NCBI RefSeq assembly: GCF_037893015.1
Contig: NC_133660.1
Coordinates: 281,605,067 to 281,669,066 of the forward strand
Reading direction: 5' to 3'
Source: Macrotis lagotis
Lineage: Eukaryota > Chordata > Mammalia > Peramelemorphia > Peramelidae
Length of the DNA stretch: 64,000 bases
Part shown: positions 19,276 to 31,991 of the stretch, in pieces
How the letters are laid out: every line of letters begins with the position of its first letter
How positions within the stretch are numbered: the stretch's first letter is position 1
Notes under the pieces: generated by a model
Told to the model about the DNA's origin: nothing
What the model saw: only the letters and a program-made list of their open reading frames with translations
The model's database searches: none
Made by a program: the position numbers and the translations under genes

Positions 19276-19799
19276 AATGGAGAGGCCAGAAGTGGAAGGC
19301 CAGTTAGGAGGCCATGGCAACGGGTGAGGGGATTAAACTAAGCTCTGGGTGTGGCTGTCACAAAATGCCCTTGCCAGATGAAGTTCATCACCTCCAGTGT
19401 CATCACTGACGTGGTTCAGCCATAGCCATGACTCCCGGTGATCCTCTTGGCAGAGATACTGGAGTGGTTTGCCATTTCCTTCCCCAGCTTATTCATAGAG
19501 GTGGGAACCGAGGCAAACGGGGGCCGCGGCTTGTCTGAGTCCCCCTGGACCTGGGGTCCTTGGGGCTCCTCCGAAGCATCTCCTGATCTCATCCCCAGGC
19601 TGCCAACCCAAGCCCCGGCTGACCCGGGCCTCCCTCAGCCTCCGTCCCCCCACTGCAGGGCTTCCCAGGCTGCCTCTGCTGCGCAGGCCGGCCCCCGGCC
19701 TCTCCCGAAGCCCCAATCCTTCCGGCCCCCCATCATGCTGGCAGCCCCTTGCTATTGCCCGAGTGCTCCCAGCTCGGCGTGCCCGCACCCCGGAGCCGG

Positions 19800-20010
19800 G
19801 AGAAGAAAGGGGCGGGGCCAGACTCGGAGCCTTCCCAGCGACTTTATTGACCCGACCCCCCCCCCCCCCGGCGCGCAGGCGCATGCGCGGCCCGGGCCGG
19901 CGGCTCCTCCGCGGGGAGGTAGCACGGAGGAGGTGACGTCATGGGCCAGAGGGGGCGGGGCCTTAAAGGGGACGCCTCTAGGACGGGAGGGTGGCTTCAG
20001 GCCAGGGGGG
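19800..20010. promoter_or_regulatory. CpG- and CRE-containing patch at the CARNS1 3' end
   Basis: A short, very CpG-dense stretch contains a full palindromic CRE (TGACGTCA, 19934-19941), GC boxes at about 19809-19819 and 19953-19963, and a GCGCATGCGC palindrome near 19877. It resembles a CpG-island promoter but no annotated gene start lies here. Direction is undetermined. Confidence 0.45.
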
Positions 20011-21274
20011 CGAGGGCAGCCCCGGCGGGCTCACCCGGCTGCCTTCCTAGTCCGCTTTGCCCCCTGGGCCTCAGTTTCCCTGCCTGCAAGATGCACTGGA
20101 GGGCTGCCCCGGACGGGCCCCCTGCTCTCCATCCTTCCCCCTTGGGGCCGTGGGCTCTTTTCCCGTGGCCCCTGGACTAGAGGCGGCCCGGGGCGTGGAG
20201 GGCCCCAGGGTCCCTGTCGTGGTGGGCAGGGGCTGAGCTGGGCCCAGTGGGTGGCCAGGCGGATTTGGGGGCAGGAGACTGGCTGAAGAGGCCTCCCAAG
20301 AGGACCCTCGCCCAGGCCTGTGAGCCCCCAGCTGGGGCCTGGGGGAGCCGAGAAGGGGGTAGCTCTGGCCTTCTGAGGCGCCCTCCGACTGCTCCAGGGT
20401 TCCCCCCAAAACATCAGGGGCTTTAGGGGCCCTGGCCCTCCTCCCAGAGTCCCCTCCGTCTTAGAGGCCAGGGAATCTGGGCCAGGGAAAGGGCAGTGCC
20501 CCGGAAGACTTGCCATTCCTGCCCGCTAGCCCTCCTGGGGCCCAGTGAGGGAGCCGTGGAAGTCTGTCCTGGACCAGGTCGCTGCTGTTCGGGGCAGTGG
20601 GAGGCATAAAGGAAGGGGAGAGGAGAGTGAGTTGGGATCCGGGCTTGGGGTCGTGGGGGGGCGATGCAGGGGGGGGCGGCTCCAGGTTGGAGAGGTTGCC
20701 TTGCCCACCAGGTGGGCCTCTCACCTAGGAAAGACTGGGGCCAGGGAGAAAGGAAGGGCCTAGAGGTGGGATAGGATGATGGTTTAGTGGGGGGAGGAGG
20801 GCTGATGTAGGAACGGGTCCGGGGTACCTTGGGCCATCACTTATCCTCTGGTGCAGCCCTCGAGAGGGAAGGCGGAGAGGAGGGGCGATGGATCTGGAAA
20901 CCGCCTCCCAAGCTTTGATCTAGAAGGCAAAGGTGGGCTTCTGCCTGGCCTCAGAGGGCTCCCCTGATCCTCCCCAACCTAAAAACGGGAAGGAAGAGGC
21001 ATTGTCCCCCTGCGCCCTCACTCTCATCTCAGCCCCCCTTCCCAAAGCGCCACACGCTCTCTCTGAGGTGCTGATGGTTTCGCCAGGGGTCCCATCCCTG
21101 TCCTCAGCCATCGCCAGACTCTGGGGACCCCCACCTCCTTCCCAGGACCCGCAGATAGTTGGGCCCCAGCCCTTTGCTCTCAGGTCTGAGATAGTCAAAC
21201 CTGGACCTCCACCTCCACTTCCTTTCCAGTTAGGGATGGCCTTGCCCTAGAGCCCCTCCCCCCGGTCCCCACCG
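19825..21274 (-). other. CARNS1: CARNS1 3' UTR (inferred)
   Basis: GC-rich sequence between the CARNS1 TAG and the first downstream AATAAA on its strand. No splice signals, repeats or other genes were recognised in it apart from the CpG/CRE patch at its far end. Confidence 0.5.
19843..19848 (-). terminator. CARNS1: CARNS1 poly(A) signal
   Basis: Minus-strand AATAAA (plus TTTATT), the first one found after the CARNS1 stop. It implies a 3' UTR of about 1.4 kb (21274 down to about 19825). The distance is long, so a different or additional site remains possible. Confidence 0.55.
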
Positions 21275-24200
21275 CTATTTGAAATGGGACAAGAAATGGG
21301 CCACGGGGTAGTTTGGGCAGTCGATGCCCAGCCCCTGGCAGAGCCCGAGCAGGCGCTGGCGGGCCTCGCCGGGGCTGCTGCCAGAGCAGGCGATGCTGCA
21401 GTAGGGCTCCTCGTACTCCCCTGGCAGCAGCTCCTCCTCCAACAGGTTGAGGCGGATGAGGCCACGCTCATGCAGGCCCTGGAGGGCCTCCCGGCTGGCC
21501 GTGGAGCTGAGGGCCCGTAGGTGCTGGGACACCAAGCACATGACGCCCACCAGGCAGGCCCGGGCCCTGGGCCGGGCGGGCAGGGCGGGGGGGATGCCAC
21601 AGGCCACCATGGCGGCAGCCAGCAGCAGGTCCACTCCGTAGAGCTCCTGGATCCAGTCCCGCAGGTAGAAGCCCCCCATGCGGGGGTTGATCTCGATGAG
21701 CCGGGGCCCAGCGGCGGTCAGCTTCAGCTCCACGTTGAAGACGCCGTCCAGGAGGCCGCAGCCCAGGCAGCACTGGTAGGCCGCCTGGATCAGTTGGGCC
21801 TGGCGCTCGGGGGCCAGTCCGCTGGGCATGCAAGCCGCCGTCTCAGTGAAGCCCGGCAGGCGAGTGGGGCCGTTGTCCGACACGAAGGCCCCCAGCAGCT
21901 TCCCGGAGAAGAGCACCAGGTCCACATCGTGCTCCGTCCCGGCCACGAACTCCATCAGCAGCATGGCGTTGCCCCAACCCAGGCCGATGCCCGGGTGGTC
22001 GGCCTCGCCCTGCAGGTCCTGGGAGATCTTGGCAAAGTGGGTGCGGCACTGTGCCGCATCCTCTACCAGGCGCACCCCGACGGCGCCGGCTCCAAACTCC
22101 AGCTTCATGACCCCAGGCAGGGGCACCATCCGGGCTGCCCGCTCCACATCATCGGGGGTCTGCAGCGGGCAGCAGGGCACGGCGTAGAGGGCGGGGGCTG
22201 GCCAGCGTGGGCTCTGGCAGCGCAGCAGGTGAGTCTGCGTCTGGCTCTTCTGCTTGGCCAGGCTCATGGCAGCTGGGGGGCAGCCCCGCAGGCCCAGCTC
22301 CTCGCACAGCAAGGCTGTCAGCACCAGGCAGTCATCCCAATAAGAGAGGCAGCCGTCCAGCTGCAGGCCCCGGGCCCGTACCAGCTCCGCCAGCTGCCGA
22401 GCGTTCTCCTCATCACGCCGGTGCTCCGTCACATCAAAGTGGATGAAGGTTTGGACCAGTTGAGAGGCAAAGTGGTTGGGATCGGACTCGACCAGGTGGA
22501 GCTGGGAGAACAGAGGGTGGAGAGTGTGGCCTCCCCTGCCAGCCCAGCCCCTTGCTCATCCCTTTCTAGGGGCCAGGAGCCTCAGCCTCCCAGAGCCCTG
22601 GGCCTGGGATCAGGAAGACAAGCCTTCACGGTGTGACCCTGGGTAAGTCCCATAACCTCTGTTCGTTGCAGTTTTCTTAGCTGTGAAATGAGAACACCTC
22701 CCTCCCTGGGGGGGGGGTGGTAGTGGAGAGGTTCATATTGGTAAAGCCCTTAGCACACAGTAGGCCCTTCATTAATGCTTCTTTCCTTTCTCCCTGGAAG
22801 CCATGCCACACAAGGATCATTGGGAGGACAAAGAAGAGAAGGCTGGGGTGGGTGAGGAGGAAGGACTGTGGCCTTGAGGGCTTGCCCTGTGGTGGCCTCT
22901 AAGAGGGGAACCTGGAGCTATCAGGAGGGGCTGCAGAGAGGTGCTGAGGGCAGTGGCCTGCAACAGGAAATCACCACTTCCCCAGCCCCGGTCATCTGCC
23001 AACAGAGGCTGGAGGAGAAGGGGAGAGATGGAGAGGAAAGGCCTGTTCAGTAGGGGGTGGACTCAGATGCCTTTGAGGTGCCTTCTCACTCAGAAGCGCC
23101 AGGAGTCCTGGACTCTCGAATCAGCACCAGCACCTCTTCCACCAGTGATGGAGGCTTCCCCTTCAGAGCTTTCTCCTAATCTGACCATGAGTTCCCTAGG
23201 ACCAAGGACTGCCTGGGTTCATTGACCACATAGGAGACCCTCCTTCAGGCCTGCCCACCTCCTGCCCATCTCCTGCCCTTCTGTAAAACGAGAGGATCTG
23301 GGATTTGTGAATGAACGAATGACTGGGGAAGGGGGAGGGGATTCAAACCATCCTTGGAGCCCCTGGAAGGGATGCTCAGGGGGCAGTTCCCCTTCTCTTG
23401 GTCCTGTCCACACCAGAGCAGCCACTCCCCACCTCCAGGTTCCCCCTCCCTCCATCGTTTCCCTTCCTCCCATGGGGATTCTGCTCTGGCCCCCACCCTC
23501 ACCTTGAGCCCATAGTCCCGGGCCGCCTCCCAGACGAACTTCTTGCTGTAGCCCCCGGCGCCCACCACCAGCAGGTGCTTGCCCTCCATGAGGTGGCATG
23601 CTGAGCGCCGCAGCATGGTCTCCACCAGGGGCCCTGCGGCCACCCACTGGGAATGCTGGCCCCACCGGGCCCACTGGCCTTCCAGGAGCCCACAGGCCTC
23701 CAGACACAGGCAGCTGTTCAGCTCCAGGAGTACAGGACACAGGGAACCTCCGGGGCCCACGGGTGAAAGCACCAGGTCCACACCTGTTGGGGCCAGAGGG
23801 AGCTGGAGCTCAGCGGGGGGTGCAGCCAGAGGTCTGGGCTTGGAGCAACAACGTGGGACAAAGAAGTCTGGGACACCTCCATCCTCACCCTGAGGGTCTA
23901 AGACCTTTGACTTTCAGGGCCCAACGATCCTTCTCCTTATAGCTGGGGGTGCAAAAGCCTTACTACGCCCCCCCCAGAGTCCCAGGGTTCCACTTGGGGG
24001 TGCTGCAAACTCCATTTCTCCCTCTCCCCAACATTTGTGCCTAAGGGCCTGGATGCCTGGGGAAGGGACTGGAACCATCCAGGCCAGAGGCTCTCCCCAG
24101 AGATGCTGCCTAGAAATGGGATGGGGTGGCCAGGGGATCAGTGGTTCAGGGAGGGAGGTCAGCTGAAATTCCCATTCATCCAGCGGCACCCAGCTGCGGC

Positions 24201-27200
24201 CCAGGCCCCAAAGGGCCCGACTCACCCAGGACGTCTGTGCGTGCCTGGCGCCCGCCCCGCTGCTCCGGACTCAGTGAGGCCTCCAGCTCCAGCACGGTTC
24301 CCAGTGCTGCCTCAGCTGCCTCCCGCACCCTGCCCCGCAGCACCTCCACAGCAGCCGGCTCCCTCAGCCCGCAGGCGGCCAGGGCGCTATCCAGGGTCTG
24401 TGGCAGGGCCACCTGGTGCCTCAGGGGCTTCTCTGGCCGGCCCACGCTGCACACCACCTGCGGGTAGCAGAGGGGCGTCAGCCCTCTCTCCTCCTTCCTC
24501 CAAGGGCCCAGGCCCTCTCCTACTCCCCAAGGGGTTCTGGACTCGCCATTTATCTCCCCATCTTATTCCCTCAAGGGAGCCTGGTCTCTTCAGTTAGCCC
24601 CCGCCTCTTTCTGGACTATGGCTTCTCTCCCCTCATTCTTTCTCCATTTGCTCTCAGAAACCTTCGTTGGCTCCCCTTTGCCCACAAAGTAAATCCTTCA
24701 TACTGCATTCAAGGCCTGTCTATCTGGTCCCAACGTCCCTTCCTAACTTTCTCCTTCCCAAGTCCTTTGCTAAGTGAACTCCGGCCACACCAGCCTTCGT
24801 CTTCTCCCCAGAGCATGGGGCAGGTCACCTGAACCTACTCTGTCTCCCATTGGTAAAATGAGGGAGTTGGACCAAATACTATTTCTGTTCCAAATCTAAC
24901 CTCTGCCCGAAGTGCTTTCCATCACCTTTTCTCACTGTCCACCTAGCTGGATTATACCCATTCTCGTGGGCCCACCTTCTATCAGAAGCCCATACTGAGA
25001 CTCATTTATTTAGGAGGCAGAGACCTTCCAGGACCTCTTGTCACATGGTAGGGAGCAGATAAAGCCAGATCCTCTGGACGGAGGGTGGAAAGAGGCCTGG
25101 CTCTAGAGTCAGGGGAAATGGCCTCAAATGCAGAAGCTCCCTCCTGTTCCCCTGCCTACCCCCCAGGTGCCCTCCATGAGCCTACTTAGACCTGAGGGGG
25201 GGGTCCTCCTCTGGGCAGGAATGGGCAATCAGCCATTGGCTGATCCTCAGGTCCTCTGAAAGCCTGGAGAACCCTGGGGTCCCCTTCCTTACCTGGCTCA
25301 TCAGAGGCCGATCCCCCTGAGACCTGCACACAACAGCGCAGGCCCGAATGGCCACCTCTGGCAGAAACAAAAAGAAGGATCAGCAATGACATAGCTAAAA
25401 TGTCCTTTCCAAACTTCTCCTTGGATCCCCACAATGACCCAAGAAGGCTGGCCTTGAGGCTGGTCGTACAACTGTTTTCTTCATCTGTATTTGAATCTAA
25501 GATTTTTGTTGTTGCTTTTGTTTGAGTAAAGAGAACTCCTGGTGTGGGTACTCCTTCCTCCGAGGTAGATAGACAACTCCCTGGCAGTTCACTGATGGAG
25601 AGTCCTGGAACTCTGACCCCAGGTCTTTCTGACTACAAGCCTATCTCTTCACCCACTCACTATGCTGCCTCTCAAGAGCTATCCCCATTTTGTAGATGAG
25701 GAAACTGAGGCACTTAGAGATTTAGTGATCTGTGGCCATACCTGCTAGTAAGTGTCTGAATTAAGATTTGAACCCAGCACTCTATTGACTAAGCCCAGGT
25801 ATTTATAATCCTATAAGGTTGAGGAAAATGAAGTCCAGGACCATAAAGCTAGAAAGTGGAAGGTCTTCTGAGTCTGTGGCCAGGGCCTCTCCAGTTGGAT
25901 GGAAGTTGGCTTGTGGGAGTCAGGGAAGGTGTGAGGCCCAGGGCTCAAGAAGGGAAGGAATTCTACTGTGCCCAGACCAGCTCTCTCTAGGGGGAGGGGA
26001 GGGTCTTACCTGACTGGGGAGTGAGGCTCCCAGGGGGATCAGGATGCAAGACCTGGCCTGGAGGACACACAGCCTCCACAAGGACACTCTCTTCCTCCTC
26101 CAGCTTCTCCAACAGGGCCAACACAGCTTGGACCACGACCCCTGGTTCTGACCTTGGATGCAGACTCATGGCTTGGGACCCACGCCAGCGCCAGCCCCCA
26201 GGCTTTACCGCCACCTGAGAGGCAGGGAGCATTAGGGAGGGCCCTAGACCTCTTGCCCTGCCCCCCCCATCTCCCTGCATCTTTCCCTGAGAGGAGCCCT
26301 AACACACCTCTCACTCCCAAACCCAAAGCACCACCCAACAGCACTAATAACAACCTACATGGTACACCCAGAGCTGGAAGGGACCCCAGAAGTTATCTAG
26401 CCCAACTCCTTCATTTTTACAGATGAAGAAACTGAGTCTCAGAAAAGTTAGGTGACTTGCCTAAGGTCCCACATATAAGTGGCAGAACCAGGATTGGGCC
26501 CAGTCTTTGGGGCTCCTCTAAACCACAGCACTTCAGCTGTGTGGACATACTTGAGCCTCACAATAGCCATGGTCCTGCAAGTGTCATTAGCCTCATTTTA
26601 CAGAGGAAGAAACTGAGGCTCAAGAAGGTTTCCACCAACCTACTTTCCTCCAGCCAGCCAGTAGAAACAGTGAGATTTGAACTCAGGTCTTGCTAACTCT
26701 CCATTCAGCATTTTCTCCACTGTGCCATACTACCTTCCCCATATGGTTATGATTGCTACTAACTGGCAATCACCTCATTGATTTCTCTGCAAATCATAAT
26801 CACTTCTGGGCACCAGAAGGTTTACAAACTGCCACCCTCCTAAGAACCCTGGCAGTCCCATCTCTGTATAGGCTCTCAGCTCACTGGTATCATTCAACAT
26901 AGTCTTTTCTTGACTCCAGTCACATCTGGGACAGGTCAGGGGTGATAAGCTTAGGGCTGGAAAAGACATTGTAGGTCATGGATACCTACCCCTCCATTTT
27001 CCAGAAGAGGAAACAGAGGATCCCAGAGGTTGAGTGACTTTTCACTGGCTGTCTCCCATGCTTTAAATGCTCCCTCTGCTCACCTTCTGCAGAATCCTTG
27101 CTGGTCTTCCCCCTCACCGTGCCCCCACCCTTGGAGTTTATCTCTCATCTATTCTGTCTACAACTGGTTTTGTACATGGTGTTTCCCCATTGTACTGAGA

Positions 27201-30200
27201 ACAACTTGAGGGTGGGGCCCACGTTTTCCCCTTTTTTCTTGTCTCTGGTGTGTTTAATAGAGTGCCTGGCACCCAGCACTCACTTAGAGTATATTTGCAT
27301 TTTGATTGGTTTGTCCAAAGTCACTCTGCTAGGTGGGGAACAAAACCAGGTTTCCTGATTTGCAACCCAAGGCAGTTTCTACCACACACTCTCTTCACCA
27401 GCACCCCCAAGGCTAGTTCTCACTCAATCCCCAGAGTCCTTAGTACCTGGCGGGCATTTCCCAGGGCTTCAAGATGGAGAAATGTCTCCACTTCTTCTTT
27501 CACCAGTCCCTCCTGCCCCTCCTTGTCACTGAGCTCCACAAGACGCAGGTCCTGGGTCCAAGCCTGACCCCGCAGCTGCTGGGGAGGCTTGTATGTCAAG
27601 GCCAGAGTAGTGGGCACAGCCACTTTGTTCCCCTGGGCCAGAAGCACTCTGGTAAGTAGCCGGTCTTCCAGAAGGTGGGCTAGCTCTGCCGAGGTTCCGG
27701 TGGGGCAGCCCAGATCCCTGCTCAGCTCTGCCACCTCCCGGCCTCGGCCAGCCCTGGGGCCCAGCTCCCCGAGGAAATAGGTGACCTGCCGTGGAGGGGC
27801 AAACTCCTCCAGGAAGGTAAGTCCTCCTGGATGGAATGCCACAGCCTTGGAGACCAGAAGGGCTGATTCCCCTGCTTTTCCAGCCATGGGCACTTTAGTC
27901 AGCCAGGTTGGAGACAGACACAATAGCATGTTTCCTGGGAGTAGAGGAGAGGAAGAAATGAAGGTGGGGAGGGAAGGGGGGAGGAGGGGCAAGGATCACA
28001 GATTCAGACGAGGAAAAGACTAGAGGTTATCGAGGCCTACTTTCCTTGTTACAGACAGAAAATCACGACTTGACCAAGGTCACAGTGAACATTAATGGTA
28101 ATGACTTCTCTCTTAGTGACACCGTACTTTGTCTCTGTCGTATTCTGGAGGGGAGGGATTGGCTTTTGGCCTTTCTTTACATCTTCAGCTCATTGCAGAG
28201 GGCCTCGTGTATCTTAGCTGCTTAATAAACCTTTGCTGACTGGCTAACAGAGCTAGAATTTACATCCAGGCTCTCTGCCTCAGAAGTCAAGGCCATGAAG
28301 TCAGCAAGGGCATTTCAACCGGGGGCTCTTGTAGTCTAACAACAGTTTCTTTCCACAGGAATGCCCCTGATCTCCCACCCCACCCCCATGGGAGGAATCT
28401 CCAGCTGTCTGATCAGGAATGTCTAGCAGCTGCCTGGCTTGGGTATTTTGGGATGTGGCCGGCTCTGCCTGCCCTTTCCATAGGTCAGCTCCACCATGTG
28501 GGGACCTAGGGGTGGGGTTCTGAGAATAGAAAGGCTGCTTGCAGAGCATTTGGACCTAAGCTGGCCATCACTTACCTGGACTCTGGACCCCGCCTTCCAG
28601 CAGCACGGAGAAGAAGGAACTGGGGGAGCCTAGAACACACAAGGTCACCTCCCTGCCCGGGCAACCTCAGGAGAAAAGGAAGAGAATTCCACTCTCTGGT
28701 TGTTCCCTTCTTACCCCCTCACCCCTGTCACCCAAGTCAGCCTCATTCATTGTGATGTCCCTGCCTATCCCATTTGCACTGTCTTTCTGAGAAAATAGTA
28801 GCAACCAAGCTAGTATGGGAAGTTGGCAGAAGAGGACTGAGTTTCCCCAGATCCAGGTGTGTGGGCACTGCCCCCGCCTCTGTCCTCCCAAAGGTTTCCA
28901 GCCATGTGTCTGTGCCTAACTCTTCACACAGGGTGGTGGGCCTCCTTGTCCCAGTCAGCCTGGGCTGATGGCAGCTGGTCCCTGGGCCCCCCCTCACCTG
29001 GGTGAGGCTCTAGGGTGCGGTCCACAGTCTCAGGCAGACCTGCCTGCTGTAAACAGCTCTGTAACAAGTTGTAGTAGAAGGTGGTCCATGCCCGGGCAGT
29101 TCCCTCTTCAGGGGAGCTCTTACAAATCAGATTCACATCCTGGTTCCAGAACCCTAAGAGGGGTCCTCGTGGGGGCAGCTCTGGGCTCCCATGCTGCTCT
29201 CCACCCCCTTCTTCTTCTGAGTCCTTGGAGGGCACAGAGTGGGCCAGTTCTGGTCGCAGCTGATCTAGGGAAAGCTTTGTGGGGAAAGATTGAGGTTGGG
29301 CAGGACAGGGAAGGGAGGAACAGAACAGATAAGAGAGCAGACCTTTGGGAACCCCCAAGGGGAACATTAATCAGGATTTGGGAGGAGGGTCATCAGAAGG
29401 GCAAGATCTATCCAGCTGTGGAGAGGAGGAGGGGTGACCCTGGGGATCCAAAAGTAGGGGGTTGGATGGGGAGATTAAGCTTTCAAACATGTGTTAGGCA
29501 ACTCATCTGTGCAGGGATTGAGGTACCCAAAGATGCCTTCTAAGATCAGGACCAGGGCTGGAAGGGACCTTCAAGGCTATTGAAGCCCACCTCAGTTTAT
29601 AGAGAAGGAAACTGAGGGTCAGATTGGGGAATGGTCTCACTCACACAAGGGGGGGAGAAGGTGTAAGAAGAGGGTACCCAAAGAAAGGGCTCTTCATCTT
29701 TTATCCCGAGAGGGCTCATGACCTCCCAAGGGGAAAGGGAAGGTAAAATGCAGGATGACTATAGCCATTGTTGCTTCCCACCAAAGGAAGATGGCAGTCA
29801 CCAGAAATTCCTGCTAAATTTTGTGTTTGGTTTTTATTAAGTTTGAGAGCTGCTTATACCAAGCTCAGGGCAGAATCTGTGAGTTCTAGGCTGGTGAAGG
29901 GTGATGAACTTGGAGAGCTCTCCTCTCCAGTTGTGTGACTCCAGACGGACCACATTCGGCCTCTGGGCCTTCATTTAAGATGAGGATGTTGGATTCAAAG
30001 GCTTCTGAGATTCCTCCAAGGCCTAGGACTATGGTGCTGAGGTGAGAGGCAGATCTGAGGTGGCATTGCCACATTGAATTCTAAGTCTGCAAAGCACTTT
30101 ATCTGAAGGCTCTCATCCAGCCTTGTAAGGTAGTGTTACCCACATTTTATGAATGAGGAAACTGAGTCTCAAGAAGGAAAGTGACTTGCTCAGGGTCATT

Positions 30201-30896
30201 CAGCCAGGACATGTCAATATCAGGATTTGACATTTGAAGCCAGATCTTTCCAACACTTCCCCTCTCCTGGGCACCCTGAGAAAGGCATAGACCCTGCCTA
30301 TGGTCTAATGTACATTGAGCCCTGGGGCAGACGTGTTGTTTGGTCCCAGTCAAAGACAGACTTAATGGAAACTCCCTAAAAAAATGGAAAAAGGCTGCTT
30401 CATCAGGTAGTGAGCCTCTCGTTCCTGGGAATCTGCAGACAAAGACTGGATGGCTTTCTGTCAAGGGTGTGGGTGTCTCTGAGTTGGACCAGAAGACTCA
30501 AAAGCCCCCTCTCCCAACTTTGAAGTCTTGTGATTCTGTAAGTCAGGAGACAGGCCCCTCCTTTGCCCCAGCTCCTGCTTAAACTTGTGTGAAGGCCCTC
30601 CCAATCTGGGTTTCCCATAAGAGACAAAATGTTAGACCCTGCCGGGTCCCCTTTCAAGGACTGTTAATGGGAAAGCATGACTTGGGAGAAGAGACACATT
30701 GGCCTCGTAATCCCATTGTGCTTCTATTAGGGGAGATGCTGGGTCTTGAGGGCTCTGGAGAAGGAAGAAGCCCTGGAGCCAAGTGCCACCTGTGGGAGGG
30801 CGGAACTTCAGAGCCTGGGTCCACCTTCAGCGCCTTAGAGCTCAGGGACTGGGGGGAGGGGACCAGGAAGGAGGGAGGAGGCAGTGAACTCACCAT
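21275..30896 (-). CDS. CARNS1: Carnosine synthase 1 (ATP-grasp domain protein 1)
   Basis: CARNS1 joins beta-alanine (or GABA) to L-histidine with ATP, making carnosine or homocarnosine in muscle and brain. Coding exons, high to low: 30894-30896 (predicted ATG only), 28998-29274, 28576-28629, 27447-27934, 26010-26214, 25293-25357, 24226-24457, 23503-23783, 21275-22501. The phases close to 943 residues (human long form about 950). A second in-frame ATG at 27927-27929 (MLLCLSPTWL) gives 830 residues, close to the human 827-residue form. The last exon (409 codons) carries the ATP-grasp fold: VMKLEFGAGAVGV with Lys668, GNAMLLMEFVAGTEHDVDLV, and the metal-binding LIEINPRMGG at 803-812; it ends SYPVAHFLSHFK-like (NYPVAHFLSHFK). 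The preceding LLVVGAGGYSKKFVWEAARDYGL lies in exon 23503-23783. Exons from 27934 downward are firm; 28998-29274 and 28576-28629 are good; the Met-only exon is inferred from splice signals. Confidence 0.93.
24640..24960 (+). mobile_element. L2 fragment in CARNS1 intron
   Basis: Diverged L2 text: CCTTCGTTGGCTCCCCTTTG, ATTCAAGGCCTGTCTATCTG, CTTCTCACTGTCCACC-like parts. Opposite in orientation to CARNS1. Confidence 0.6.
27060..27290 (+). mobile_element. L2 3'-end fragment in CARNS1 intron
   Basis: Includes TTTAAATGCTCCCTCTGCTC, ACTGAGAACAACTTGAGGGT and the L2 3' segment AGAGTGCCTGGCACCCAGCA. Just upstream (26380-26480, 26590-26720, 27000-27040) lie MIR-like scraps with AGAAACTGAGTCTC text. Confidence 0.6.
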
Positions 30897-30912
30897 CTTG
30901 CAGATGAAGAGG
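30894..30912 (-). other. CARNS1: Predicted CARNS1 micro-exon ending in the start codon
   Basis: On the minus strand a strong pyrimidine tract (CCCTCTTTTTTCTCACTCAG) is followed by 19 bases ending ATG and then donor GTGAGT. The ATG joins in phase 0 to the exon at 29274. No other upstream in-frame start with a good donor was found between 29300 and 31990. The exon's text resembles the MIR core (TGCAGATGAAGAGGCTGAG on the plus strand), so it could be an exapted repeat or a coincidence. Confidence 0.5.
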
Positions 30913-31991
30913 CTGAGTGAGAAAAAAGAGGGAGAGGGAAGAAGATTTCAGCAAGATGTGGGAATCTCCTGGAGCTCCTGAGGCCAGGGCACTGCCTCTC
31001 CCCCATTCCGTTTGCCCAACTTTCTCCTGCCCCTCCCACTTCCCCCTCTCTCTCTCTCTCCCCCCCCCCCACCCCGACTGGCCCTGGGGACTTTGGAGGG
31101 TCTAGGGCTGCTTTCTCTGTCTCTCTCTGTCTCTCTGTCTCTCTCTCTCACTGACTGGGAACTTTAAAGGATCTAAAGCTGGTTTCTCTCTCTGCCTGGG
31201 CCTCTGGGCTTTGAAGGGCCTAGGGCTGGAGCAGACCAGATCTCAGAGAGGAGAGACTGGGGAGACTTGAGCCCCCACCTGTGAATGCAACTAAGCATGA
31301 GAATTACTTGCTGGTGAGACGAGGACAGCCTCTCCTGTCACTAGAGCTGAGCAGCCAGGGGCTGGGGAAGAGAGGGTGGATGGGACCTGGGCCAGGGCCC
31401 AGGGTGTCTAGAAATGAGGGTCAGCAGCTGCCAAGGGGCCTGGGGTGGCACCACATGACCCGTCATGACCCCAACCCAGACCACACCAACCAAGGGCCCC
31501 CAAATACTGAAACCCCAGCAGTTCTCATTGCCCAAATGCCAAACTAGAGGCCAGAGAGCTGGCACAAGAATTGCCACCTTGCCCTGGGGCCACCTCCAGC
31601 TCAAACCTGAGGGTACTTTTTGAAGGCTGAACTAAACTGGGAAATAGCTCTGGAAATAGTGCCAGTTGACCTCAGGAGATTCTAAAAGAAGAGGACTGGG
31701 CTGGGTTTGGGGATTTGAGGTGCCCTGCCTGGCAGTCAGATGCCTGAAGCCAGGCTACCTCAGTTGCTACTCTAAGTAGCAGAGGGGCTGAAGCAGGGCT
31801 TCTCAGCAGGGGCACCTCACTTTCTGGGCCCCAGGAAGGCAGAGCTTGGGCTCCTGGGGCTCCCCCACCTCCTGCCCCTGGGTCCTCCTGACCCCAGCCG
31901 CCCCTCTCCCCCCTCCCACTCCCTCCCCTCCTCGCCAGCCCCTCGGGGTGCCCACTGCCCAGCCCCGCGCAGGCAGGGGCGCGGGGGGTAC

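Noticed and set aside
19438-20286. 282-codon plus-strand frame near the CARNS1 3' end
   Set aside because: Starts in a SINE remnant and continues through CpG-rich low-complexity DNA; no recognisable protein. The CpG/CRE patch itself was kept as a regulatory candidate.
21521-22636. 371-codon plus-strand frame antisense to the last CARNS1 exon
   Set aside because: A shadow of GC-rich coding sequence on the minus strand; the minus-strand frame is clearly carnosine synthase.
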